From Nocardia aurantiaca (lineage in GTDB: Bacteria; Actinomycetota; Actinomycetes; Mycobacteriales; Mycobacteriaceae): a stretch of DNA of 64,000 bases. The notes below the pieces were generated by a model. The model was not told the origin of the DNA and did not search any database. It was given only the letters and a program-made list of their open reading frames with translations. The position numbers were made by a program, and so were the translations under genes. Shown in pieces: positions 56,592 to 64,000 of the stretch (position 1 is the stretch's first letter; the number at the start of each line of letters is the position of its first letter). Where the stretch lies: assembly GCF_009708175.1 (NCBI RefSeq), contig NZ_WMBB01000001.1:434001-498000 (forward strand), in the 5' to 3' direction.

Positions 56592-57731
56592 TCAGTCGGA
56601 CTGTGCTGAAACCGAACTCGCGACACCGGCGAGCACCAGCTGGTAGTAGGCGTCATGTGTCTCGAATGCGTCACCGCCGAGCCCGCGCATCAGTAGCGGC
56701 CGTGTCACCTGGTGGGTCTCGGCCGCCGATACCAGATTCGAAATGCCCACGTTGCCTTTGGTGCCGAGTGCTTGCGTTATCATCTCGGCGGTGATCTTGC
56801 TGGTCCAGATGCCGGGCAGAGCGATGCCGACGGCCGTCGGATCCGGTGATTCGCCTTGGTACCAGGCATTCCCGTCCCACCAATAGCAGAACGACAGCAA
56901 ACCATTGGCCGCGCGCGGACTCAGCACTGGATCGGCTACCCAATCGGGAGCGCCCCGATAGAGAAGCGGCAGCGCGGCACCGCGGTTGTAGGCGGCATCC
57001 AATTCCGCGGCGTTCCAGACGCCGCCCGATAAGACCGCCCGGCCTCCAGGCAGCCGGTGCAGTGTCGCACCGCTGCGTTTGGATCCCTCGAACCAGCCCA
57101 CCCCCGCCGTGATTCGCGGTCCCCACTGAGAGTTGGCCGCCACGAATGCGGCGGAGATCGCGGCCCAGCGCGCCCACATCAGTGGGAAGGGCGGTAACAC
57201 TGCCGCGGTGGAGATCGCGGTGACACCCGCGGCAAAGTCCGCTTGCGCCTGAGTAAAAGCCATCTTCGGGGTCCGAACCTGGCGGCCTTGATGCCCGACG
57301 TAAGCGGCGAGCCACACCGGCAGGGTTCTGCGCGGATACGTCTGCAAGTCCGCCTGATACGCGGCGGCGGGAAAGAGGTGATCATCGGGGAAAGGGTCGG
57401 AGCCGTCGTCGTAGTCGATAGTCGCCTCCCCGGTGTTCGTCAGCGACACCAAGAACCGCCACCACGGCCCATCGCCGACTCCCGCGGACCGATGACGATG
57501 CTCCCGTAACAGCTCGACCACCCGTGCCGAAGGCCGCGCGGGAACCGCACGTTGATTGTCGGACAGAATGACTTGCGCCGCTTCGTCACTCACAGTGAAG
57601 GCAAACGCCGCATCCAGCCGTTTCCAGGTCGGTGCGAGCAGCCGAGCCAGCTCGCGGGTGATCTCCGCCTCCAATTCGAGAGTCGGCCGCACCACCATCT
57701 CCGGTTCCCCTGGCAGGCGTGGAAAACTCAC
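56592..57731 (-). CDS. Conserved 379-aa protein, short paralogue of the 20385-22037 gene
   Basis: The GTG at 57731 is preceded by GGGAGGAG and is preferred over an upstream in-frame ATG. It shares with the 550-aa paralogue the LDAAFAFTV strand, the TIDYDDGSDPFPDDHLFP acidic segment with the YPRRTLPVWLAAY motif, and the Trp-rich domain (GWFEGSKRSG, LPGGRAVLSGGVWNAAEL, FCYWW). It lacks the disordered N-terminus and the third, C-terminal domain. In both cassettes the gene is near espG, so a role tied to the ESX substrates or a toxin is likely. A YezG/DUF600-like immunity fold is a weak alternative. Confidence 0.7.
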   Translation of the reverse strand: MSFPRLPGEPEMVVRPTLELEAEITRELARLLAPTWKRLDAAFAFTVSDEAAQVILSDNQRAVPARPSARVVELLREHRHRSAGVGDGPWWRFLVSLTNTGEATIDYDDGSDPFPDDHLFPAAAYQADLQTYPRRTLPVWLAAYVGHQGRQVRTPKMAFTQAQADFAAGVTAISTAAVLPPFPLMWARWAAISAAFVAANSQWGPRITAGVGWFEGSKRSGATLHRLPGGRAVLSGGVWNAAELDAAYNRGAALPLLYRGAPDWVADPVLSPRAANGLLSFCYWWDGNAWYQGESPDPTAVGIALPGIWTSKITAEMITQALGTKGNVGISNLVSAAETHQVTRPLLMRGLGGDAFETHDAYYQLVLAGVASSVSAQSD

Positions 57732-57902
57732 GAGCGCTCCTCCCTGGCCTTGTGACGCCACACGCCGGAACACTAGGCGACCTCGGCCAGGCGTCGCATC
57801 CGGTATCGGCGCGCAGGTGAGGCCGGCCACAGTCGACCAGTGTTCCAAGCGGTTTCACATGCGTTATCGTGCCGGGCAGGACACGATTGATCGGGGGCAT
57901 CG

Positions 57903-59084
57903 ATGAACCAGCCGCAGCAACCTTCTTCGGCGTCGCATGCGGCGAAACCCGGGCTGCCGCTGGAAGTGACCGTCGTATCGGACGCTGGCACCACCCGGCG
58001 CTTGAGCCGAGTTCTGGCCCTGGCACGTTTGCGTTCCCCGTACACCTGGGGATTCATGCTTCTGATTCCGCTGATTCTGATGTCGCGCCGCTTCATTGAG
58101 ATCTTCATCGCGGCCAACTCGCCGGGTTGGAGCGTCTCGGGGCTGTTCCTGTCGTACTTCGTTCTGCTGGGGATCGCCGTCGCGATGGGCCTTCTGGGCA
58201 CCGCCATTCAGATGATCAAACGCAATGCGAGCATCGCGGCCTACACTGCGCCCGGCACTGCGATCTCGGCCCGCTTCCACCAGGATTCGCTGGAACTGAT
58301 CCTGATGACCGGTACTACCACGATCCCGTACAGCCAGGTCAAGGACCTGTTCGCCATCGGTGGAGGAACGTTTCTTCGAGAACAGGGCACGCGGGGCTCA
58401 GTTCTCCCACGTGCCCTGTTTTCCGACGCGGCGCTCGAACTGATGGAACGTCGGTTGGATGCCCGACCGAGCGGGATCCCGCAGCTTTCACGGAGGGCAA
58501 CGGGTGTGCTGGTCCTAGGGGTTGTGCTCTTTCTCGGGGTAACGATCACGGTCGCCCTGAACGTTTTCCGAGAGAGTGGACCGACCTACTCCCTCACCGA
58601 CGCGGAGCAGGGATGCGCCCTCGTCACGGCGGCGACGGTGAAGACCTACGTGCAGAACGCGACGTGCGACTCCCGCGACAACGTCCCCGAGACCAGGTAT
58701 GCCCGATGGACAGGCGGCTCCGGTGGCACCTCGGCCGTTGAGGCGACGGTAACAGTGGGAGCCGCGAAAAATTGCTTCGCGAACGCTCGGCAAGAAATGA
58801 AGACCGCGGCACCGTCCTACTCATCCCAAACACAACGAACGCTCTCGCAACTCGGCTCCAATGGACCTGATATCGACGAAGGATGGTTGATCTCGGGCAT
58901 GTTCGGCCGCAGCGGATCCGATAGCCAGCCCCGGGCGGATCTCGTCGTGCGACGGTCGAACGCATGCGTCCGGGTTTTCGCCGGTGGGTCCACGGATGCC
59001 ACCGGGCACCCCGACCCGGACGCAGCCAGTACGACCGCCTTCGCCTTCGCGCGGGATATCCTCGCAGCCGTCCCCCAGAGGTAG
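57903..59084 (+). CDS. Membrane protein with a YcxB-like segment and an extracytoplasmic domain
   Basis: 393 residues, ATG at 57903 after GGGGG. Two membrane helices (about 48-62 and 80-103) are followed by a cytosolic region (ISARFHQDSLELILMTGTTTIPYSQVKDL) that resembles YcxB-like domains. A third helix (about 200-220) leads to a C-terminal domain of about 165 residues with four Cys and an even alpha/beta pattern, predicted outside the membrane. It interrupts the second ESX cassette between divergent and convergent genes. The function is unknown; an envelope-associated ESX accessory or immunity protein is possible. Confidence 0.6.
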   Translation: MNQPQQPSSASHAAKPGLPLEVTVVSDAGTTRRLSRVLALARLRSPYTWGFMLLIPLILMSRRFIEIFIAANSPGWSVSGLFLSYFVLLGIAVAMGLLGTAIQMIKRNASIAAYTAPGTAISARFHQDSLELILMTGTTTIPYSQVKDLFAIGGGTFLREQGTRGSVLPRALFSDAALELMERRLDARPSGIPQLSRRATGVLVLGVVLFLGVTITVALNVFRESGPTYSLTDAEQGCALVTAATVKTYVQNATCDSRDNVPETRYARWTGGSGGTSAVEATVTVGAAKNCFANARQEMKTAAPSYSSQTQRTLSQLGSNGPDIDEGWLISGMFGRSGSDSQPRADLVVRRSNACVRVFAGGSTDATGHPDPDAASTTAFAFARDILAAVPQR

Positions 59085-59180
59085 CTGTCCGACAGGACGC
59101 TTACACCGCGCGCAGTTCTGTGGCCCGTGCCGTGGGCAACGCTGCTGACGGGCCTTCAGGCTGGTTCACCGTCCGCTTTG

Positions 59181-59975
59181 TCACCCGCGCTCTTCTTTGA
59201 TCACTCGAATCACCTCGGCGATACGGGCATTGATCATCGAAGTCAACCGCCTGGCATCCGCAGGGACGGCCTTCCACGGGGCCGCGTGTCCGATCGCGTA
59301 CCGCCCTTGTCCTTCCAGATCTCGCCACTCGAGCCGATGCTCGGCGATTCCGCGGGGACCGTATGCGGAGGTTCCTTGGATGACGCTGATCGTGCCGACC
59401 AGGCTCACTGGCGTTCTCGAGAACCGCTGAGTCATGCGGTCCAGGTCGTCTTCCGCCGGCGCGCCGATCCGGGAATGACCGTATCCATAGTCGACGTCGT
59501 CGCGTTTCTCATCCGGCGGAGTCAGAGGTATCTCGGCATCACCTCCGGGCTCAGCCATCGGCAGCTCGGCGACGATCCCATCCGCCAACATGATCGGGTC
59601 GCACTCGGTCAAGGTGAATCCACCGCTATGCATATAGGTTTCACCTGGCAGTTGCGTGACCAGCACGCCGCGACCGCCTCGACGCGCAGCCATCATCCGA
59701 ATCCGCTTGTCCGCACGCTTCGGATCGCGTCCGTCCCAACCCTCGACCACGATCCGAATGTCGGGCTGTACCAGCGACTCCAGGACCTGGTTCAACGACC
59801 CATCGGCGTGCAGCCTGCTGCTCACCTGCTGCACCATCTCCCGTTTCTCCCGCACATAGTCGTCGTGCAACGGAGTCCGGCTCATGAACGTGAAGGGCTT
59901 GGGCAGATAGTCGTATCCGAGCCGATCGGAAAGCACCAGGAACTCCAGGTCACCGAACTGCCACTGTCGGTTCAT
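59181..59975 (-). CDS. espG: EspG-family ESX secretion-associated chaperone (second copy)
   Basis: 264 residues, the same length as the 23971-24765 copy. Conserved EspG landmarks are FGDLEFLVL, VEGWDGRDP, PGETYMHSGGFTLTE and AYGPRGIAEHRLEWRDLEGQGRY. It overlaps the stop of the upstream substrate gene as ATGA, as expected for a chaperone translated with its client. Divergence from the first copy suggests it serves a different substrate. Confidence 0.85.
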   Translation of the reverse strand: MNRQWQFGDLEFLVLSDRLGYDYLPKPFTFMSRTPLHDDYVREKREMVQQVSSRLHADGSLNQVLESLVQPDIRIVVEGWDGRDPKRADKRIRMMAARRGGRGVLVTQLPGETYMHSGGFTLTECDPIMLADGIVAELPMAEPGGDAEIPLTPPDEKRDDVDYGYGHSRIGAPAEDDLDRMTQRFSRTPVSLVGTISVIQGTSAYGPRGIAEHRLEWRDLEGQGRYAIGHAAPWKAVPADARRLTSMINARIAEVIRVIKEERG

Positions 59976-61777
59976 TCTTCGGCCACCGGCCTCACCGCCG
60001 CCGGAATCTGTTCGAACACCGAGTCGAGATTCTCACCGGATCGCAGGAATTCGGGCCGCTTGTGTTCCTTGCTGCCGCCCTGACTACCCGCTTGACCGCC
60101 GGCGCTCATCGGCATACCGCTGCTGCCCGACGTGCCCGAAGTGGTTGTTGTCGATGCACTGGTCGCGAGCCCTGCGCGTGTGGCGGTGACGGTTTCTTCC
60201 TTGTCCTCGGTATTCGACTGAATGCCCGCGCGGGGAAAGAGCTTGCTCTGGGGATTATCTTTCGCCGGTGTCGGATTCGACCCAGTCGGTGTAACCGAGG
60301 GCGAGCCTCCCGGTGAAGTCGGAACGCTCCCAGGGTTCGTCAGCGAGGAGAGCAGCTGCTGCATCTGCTGCTGCTCTGTCGTCGTGGTCTGCTGGGTTTG
60401 CTGACCTGTCAAGAGTGACGACAGTGAGGTAATGCCTTGCTGGACCATTGTTTCGGTCGACTGAGCCAGTGATTCCACAAGCGATACGCCTTGTTGTGCC
60501 AGGTTCTCGACCGCGGAGACTACCGTCGTCAACGTTTGATCGTTTGTGTTCGTCGGATTGTTGATATTGGGGGTGGTTGGATTATCGGGGTTGCTCAGGG
60601 TGTTGGGGTTGCTCAGGGTGTTGGGGTCGCTCGGTGCTGTCGGAGTGGTCGGCGAAGCGGGAGTTGTCCCGCCGGGTGAAGGATTGGTACCGCCCGGCCC
60701 GGGGCTCAACTGCGGTTGTTCCGGGGGCGTTGGCTGAACCGGAACGAAAGATCCAGCTGGGTCCGGCAGACTGGGTGGAAGCGCGTCGTTGTATTCCTTC
60801 ACCCCCACCGCGTATGTCTTATTGAATCTATCTTGATATTCCTGGAGTGTGGGGTCGCTTCTGTCCGTGGTTGTATAGCTGTACCCCACTGCGACGCCAG
60901 ATGCGACAGCACTGCCGTAGTGAACATTGGTTGTCTCTCCCGGATCATGTTCCTTATCCGGCATCTTTTCCCTTGTGGCAGCCAGCCATCCGGACAGGTT
61001 CGTCAAAGCCTTGCTGATGGCTTTCATCCCGGGTGTCAGTTGCTGGTCGGCCTCGGTTGCATACTTGTTCACCGATTGCTGGGCACTGTCACTCCCGATG
61101 CCCTTCCATTCCCCTTTGAGTCCCACGATCTGGTTCCTGAAGTCACCAAATGCAGCACTGAGCTCGCTGGCCATCCAATCCCAATGTTTCCCGGCTATGG
61201 CGGGAGTATTGGCATCAATGTTGACCTTGAGAAGGTGCAGGCTCTCCCACGACAATGACGTGGAATTTTCGCAAGGTACCGCTTTCAAATCGGTGGAAGT
61301 GACAGTTATGTCAGCGCCGGTCTTGGCCGCATCTTTCGGTACTCCGGCGACATGTCCGTAGTCGACAGGCGGTATCTTGGAGCCTGCGGGCTGATTGGTT
61401 ACTGCAATCTTGTTCAGGGCATCCGCTGAATTCTGATCGGCTCCCTCGAATGCTTTGCCTGCGGCCTTGAAGGTTTCGGCCATGTCGGTAACGGTGTCGA
61501 TGTGCTTCTTGAGCACGTCCTTGAAATTGGTGCCGCAATCATTGAACACCTGCGTGATCCGGTGACCGGATTTGAAGGGGTCCGGTGGCCCCGCGAAGTC
61601 TTTCATCTCGGTGATGTTGTTGTTGTTCAGGCTGAACTGGACATCCAACATCTGGCCGAGCAGGTCATTGCAGATGTTGATCGCGGAGATCGCAACATCT
61701 GGCGTATATGTCAGCAGTCCCGCTTCGGCATTCTTGCGTTCGTCGGTCCAGGACGCCGGTGAGTTAGTAGTGCCCAT
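59972..61777 (-). CDS. WXG-containing ESX substrate-like protein (601 aa), second copy
   Basis: Paralogue of the 617-aa protein at 22113. A helical N-terminal half holds EWKGIGSDSAQQSVNKY (a W-x-G turn near 223). The middle is a Pro/Thr/Asn-rich low-complexity segment with NTLSNP repeats and Gln runs. The C-terminus has KLFPRAG and KEHKRPEFL-x-S-x-E, matching the first copy. It is followed directly by espG. The middle segments of the two copies are unrelated in sequence, so selection acts on the two ends. Confidence 0.7.
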   Translation of the reverse strand: MGTTNSPASWTDERKNAEAGLLTYTPDVAISAINICNDLLGQMLDVQFSLNNNNITEMKDFAGPPDPFKSGHRITQVFNDCGTNFKDVLKKHIDTVTDMAETFKAAGKAFEGADQNSADALNKIAVTNQPAGSKIPPVDYGHVAGVPKDAAKTGADITVTSTDLKAVPCENSTSLSWESLHLLKVNIDANTPAIAGKHWDWMASELSAAFGDFRNQIVGLKGEWKGIGSDSAQQSVNKYATEADQQLTPGMKAISKALTNLSGWLAATREKMPDKEHDPGETTNVHYGSAVASGVAVGYSYTTTDRSDPTLQEYQDRFNKTYAVGVKEYNDALPPSLPDPAGSFVPVQPTPPEQPQLSPGPGGTNPSPGGTTPASPTTPTAPSDPNTLSNPNTLSNPDNPTTPNINNPTNTNDQTLTTVVSAVENLAQQGVSLVESLAQSTETMVQQGITSLSSLLTGQQTQQTTTTEQQQMQQLLSSLTNPGSVPTSPGGSPSVTPTGSNPTPAKDNPQSKLFPRAGIQSNTEDKEETVTATRAGLATSASTTTTSGTSGSSGMPMSAGGQAGSQGGSKEHKRPEFLRSGENLDSVFEQIPAAVRPVAEE

Positions 61778-61924
61778 CGCGCCGACTCTCCGAACGAAGA
61801 TCCCTTATTGGCCTGGCCATCCTCTCGCCCCTATGTTGACGAACCCCCGAGTGTGACACGGCGCCACCGTACCACGGGCTATCGAACCGTTGGTCATGGA
61901 AAACGATGGCAGCTCGATGCTGCC

Positions 61925-61939
61925 GTATGGTATTCATAC
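61925..61939. promoter_or_regulatory. Inverted repeat in the divergent promoter region of cassette II
   Basis: GTATG and CATAC flank 5 nt within the 190-nt region between the divergent substrate gene and the EspH-like gene. It lies 28 nt before the EspH-like ATG. The region is relatively A/T-rich and is the natural place for promoters in both directions. Operator function is only suggested by symmetry. Confidence 0.25.
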
Positions 61940-61967
61940 GCCAAGCCAACTGGGAGGGAGTTCGCGA

Positions 61968-62333
61968 ATGACGGACGAGGGGGACGTGAGTTCCGAAGCA
62001 GTTCAGGACGATTGGCCCTCGGTGACCACCGCCACATTTACCGGCTCCATTCGTATCCGAACCACCGAGCAAGGGCTTCCGCTGGCCATCAAGGTGGATC
62101 CAGCTGAGTTGCACCGGGATCCAGCTCAACTGGCGGGAGAGGTGCTGCGGCTGTGCCAGAAGGCTGCGAATCGCGCTGGGCTCGCGCTGCGGAAGCAGTT
62201 GGAGGAGGACGGGCTCGATTCAGCTGGGCTTGCTCGGACCGGGCTACCCACCGAAGCCGACGTCGCTCGGCAGGAAATCGTCGAGGAGCAGGACTACGAT
62301 ACTGAGCCGCAGAGTTGGCTCAGGACGGTGTGA
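61968..62333 (+). CDS. EspH-like (DUF2694/YbaB-like) ESX accessory protein, second copy
   Basis: 121 residues; the ATG at 61968 is preceded by GGGAGGGAG seven bases upstream. It shares with the 24758-25120 copy the FTGSIRIRTTEQGLP strand, the QLAGEVLRLCQKAANRAG helix, LPTEADVARQEIVEEQ and the TEPQSWLRTV tail. Unlike the first cassette, it is divergent from espG, so the locus has been rearranged by inversion. Confidence 0.65.
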   Translation: MTDEGDVSSEAVQDDWPSVTTATFTGSIRIRTTEQGLPLAIKVDPAELHRDPAQLAGEVLRLCQKAANRAGLALRKQLEEDGLDSAGLARTGLPTEADVARQEIVEEQDYDTEPQSWLRTV

Positions 62334-62345
62334 GAGGGGGAGCTC

Positions 62346-62645
62346 GTGGTTTCGTCGATGGATGAGTTGCAGGAGCAGGTTCGGCGGCAGCTGTATCGGT
62401 TTCAGGACTTGGCCGATCAGATGAAGGCTGTCAGGGGGCGGGAGACTTCCGAGGACGGCGCTGTGATGGCCGAGGTCGACGGGAACGGGGCGCTCACGGA
62501 TCTGCAATTCAGCAGCGCTGTTTCGCGGATGACGCCGGGGGAGCTCGAGCAGGCTGTGGTGACCACTGCCGCGCAGGCGGCGCGGCGGGCCTTCGAGCGG
62601 CGGGCCGAGATCGTGAACCGGTTCAACGAGGAGATGGCCGGGTAG
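62346..62645 (+). CDS. YbaB/EbfC-like protein, short form
   Basis: 99 residues from a GTG after GAGGGGGAG. The YbaB core is seen as MAEVDGNGALTDLQFSSAVSRMTPGELEQAVVTTAAQAARR. It lacks the Pro-rich extension of the toxin-linked YbaB proteins. It lies 12 nt after the EspH-like gene and has no counterpart in cassette I. Confidence 0.75.
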   Translation: MVSSMDELQEQVRRQLYRFQDLADQMKAVRGRETSEDGAVMAEVDGNGALTDLQFSSAVSRMTPGELEQAVVTTAAQAARRAFERRAEIVNRFNEEMAG

Positions 62646-62755
62646 CGCCCGGTTTGTTAACAGAAGATTGAGCCAGAGTTTGCGCCTTGCGATCTGGCCC
62701 AGGGGTTTTCGCACTTGTAGGCTGAGCAAGATCATAGGTAGTGGGAGGGACACTG

Positions 62756-63070
62756 ATGGCTGATCACGTGGCGGCGGAATTCGCGCCCATCTTGGCGTAC
62801 GGCACTGAGAAGGCGGGCATCGCGGCGCAGGTCGCGGGATCGGCTGCGGCGGATGTGGGGACCGCGCTCGCGCAGGCGGTGCCGGTGTTCGGTCTGATCG
62901 GTCAGGAATTCCTGGCGGCATTCGCTGTCGCGCAGGGGAATTTCCTGATGTCCTCGGCGGAGATCGCCGCCGTGCACGCGGATACCGCGACCACTGCGTA
63001 CGCGGCCGTCGGCGCCTACGGCAGCAATGAAGTGACCTCGGCGGCCAGCTTCCTCTCGACGGTGCTGTGA
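62756..63070 (+). CDS. EspC-like small ESX secretion target, second copy
   Basis: 104 residues; the ATG at 62756 has GGGAGGGA upstream, better than the GTG at 62741. Conserved with the first copy are AVPVFGLIGQEFLAAFAVAQGN and AEIAAVHADTATTAY. A YGSNE near the C-terminus fits the Y-x-x-x-[DE] type VII signal. The stop overlaps the next start as GTGA, as in cassette I. Confidence 0.75.
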   Translation: MADHVAAEFAPILAYGTEKAGIAAQVAGSAAADVGTALAQAVPVFGLIGQEFLAAFAVAQGNFLMSSAEIAAVHADTATTAYAAVGAYGSNEVTSAASFLSTVL

Positions 63071-64000
63071 CCAATCCGTCGAATCCGACCGTTCTGGACG
63101 AGCTACGCAGCAGTCCGATCGGTCCGTACCTCGATACACCGGTCACGGATGTTCTGAATAACCTGGGATTGCCACAGCTGCCGCAACTTTCGTCGATCAG
63201 CCTGCCGGATCTATCAGGGATACAGCTTCCCACGCTGCCGACGATCGACTTGACCGCGCTGATCCAGCCGGTCGTCAGCCTGCTGCAGTCGTTCGGGACG
63301 GGGAGCCTGAACAACAGCAGTTTCAATCCGGCGACCATTCTGACCTCGCTGGTCAGCGCGCTGACTTCCGCTGTGTCGCAGAGCAAGTCCGCGACCAGCA
63401 CGGTCATGAACACCTGGACCGGTGACGCCGCGAAGTCCGCGGAGGCCAAGAGCAAGACGGTCGAGAGTCAGAGCGTGGAGGTGGCCGCGCAAGGGACGCA
63501 GCAGCACGGAATTCTGCTGAGCGCCGAAGCCATCGTCGCCGAGGGCTATGCCGAAATCAGCGCTGTCATCGCGAAATTCGTCGCGCAGGTGACCGCGGGC
63601 ATCGCCATGATCGCGACTCCCGCCGGCATCCCGTGGTTGATCGCCACCGCGACCGACGCGATCACGGAGGGCTCGGCCATCGCGGCCAAGACCAGCGCCC
63701 AGTTGGCGGGCAGCACCGCCGAGATCACCGCTGCCGGAACGAAGATCATGATCGCGGGCGCGCCGATCATCTCCAATATCGCGGACCTGGCGAACATGGT
63801 GGGCACCACGCTGCAGCCGATCGCCACTGTCGCGCCGACCGTCGCGGAGAAGGTGATCGAGAAGGGCGCGTCGGTCGTCTCGACGGGTGTCAGCGACCTC
63901 AGCTCGGCACTGAGCAGCAGCAACACCAATACGAACACCAACACCGACACCAATACGAACCAGAAGACGACCACACCCACCGACACCACCAAGACCGACG
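63067..64000 (+). CDS. WXG-type partner substrate, second copy, cut by the right edge
   Basis: At least 311 residues from a GTG overlapping the previous stop by 4 nt; the frame is open at the window edge. It opens with NNLGLPQLPQL, like the 25718-26983 copy. It has a WTG turn in MNTWTGDAAKSAEAK, a hydrophobic segment (about 158-205), and ends in an Asn/Thr/Asp-rich low-complexity tail where the window stops. It probably forms a secreted pair with the EspC-like protein. Confidence 0.75.
   Translation, partial: MTNPSNPTVLDELRSSPIGPYLDTPVTDVLNNLGLPQLPQLSSISLPDLSGIQLPTLPTIDLTALIQPVVSLLQSFGTGSLNNSSFNPATILTSLVSALTSAVSQSKSATSTVMNTWTGDAAKSAEAKSKTVESQSVEVAAQGTQQHGILLSAEAIVAEGYAEISAVIAKFVAQVTAGIAMIATPAGIPWLIATATDAITEGSAIAAKTSAQLAGSTAEITAAGTKIMIAGAPIISNIADLANMVGTTLQPIATVAPTVAEKVIEKGASVVSTGVSDLSSALSSSNTNTNTNTDTNTNQKTTTPTDTTKTD

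Overview
The window looks like a chromosomal stretch of a high-GC mycolic-acid actinomycete, most likely Nocardia or a close relative. The evidence is strong G/C bias at third codon positions, type VII secretion (ESX) accessory proteins (EspG, EspH-like, WXG and EspC-like proteins, YbaB-like proteins), an XRE/DUF397 gene pair, and a DevS/DosS-type sensor kinase. The genus is an inference. No ESX core gene (EccB, EccC, EccD, MycP), tRNA, rRNA, CRISPR array or intact insertion sequence was seen.

The window is dominated by three giant polymorphic-toxin genes with their accessory and putative immunity genes. Toxin 1 (2-19909, +, left end outside the window) has a papain-fold glutamine-deamidase-like domain, two related HExxH domains, a tandemly duplicated helical block of about 1,500-1,700 residues per copy, and a Pro/Gly-rich tail. 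Toxin 2 (27963-36368, -) has a WXG-type N-terminus and three copies of an HExxE-bearing module that separate a methyltransferase-like domain, a YwqJ-like deaminase and a C-terminal DUF1023-like hydrolase. Toxin 3 (47889-55655, -) has a WXG-type N-terminus followed by papain-fold deamidase, ADP-ribosyltransferase, C80/caspase-like, ParB-like, RelA/SpoT-like and PD-(D/E)XK nuclease-like domains. Toxins 2 and 3 are each preceded by a WXG-type gene and a YbaB-like gene.

Region by region: 1-20 kb, toxin 1. 20-27.4 kb, a plus-strand ESX accessory cassette: unknown 104-aa protein, 550-aa protein, WXG substrate, EspG, EspH-like, EspC-like, WXG substrate, PE-like. 27.4-38 kb, toxin 2 with a downstream putative immunity gene, an inverted zinc-cluster gene, and the YbaB/WXG pair. 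38-42 kb, small orphan or immunity-like genes, including a YwqK-like antitoxin, a membrane protein and a frameshifted gene remnant. 42-46 kb, XRE regulator, DUF397 protein, a three-helix-bundle protein and the DevS-like kinase. 46-56.5 kb, toxin 3 with a pentapeptide-repeat protein overlapping its 3' end and a second gene nested inside it in another frame. 56.6-64 kb, a second, rearranged copy of the ESX accessory cassette, cut by the right edge.

How the parts may work together (inference): EspG and EspH-like proteins would be chaperones for the WXG substrates, the WXG-type N-termini would route the giant toxins to an ESX system encoded elsewhere, and the small genes clustered at toxin 3' ends would protect the producer. 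The most unusual signals are the gene nested in toxin 3, whose codon usage identifies it as the genuine coding frame there, and the repeated modules between warheads in toxin 2, a layout reminiscent of MARTX toxins.
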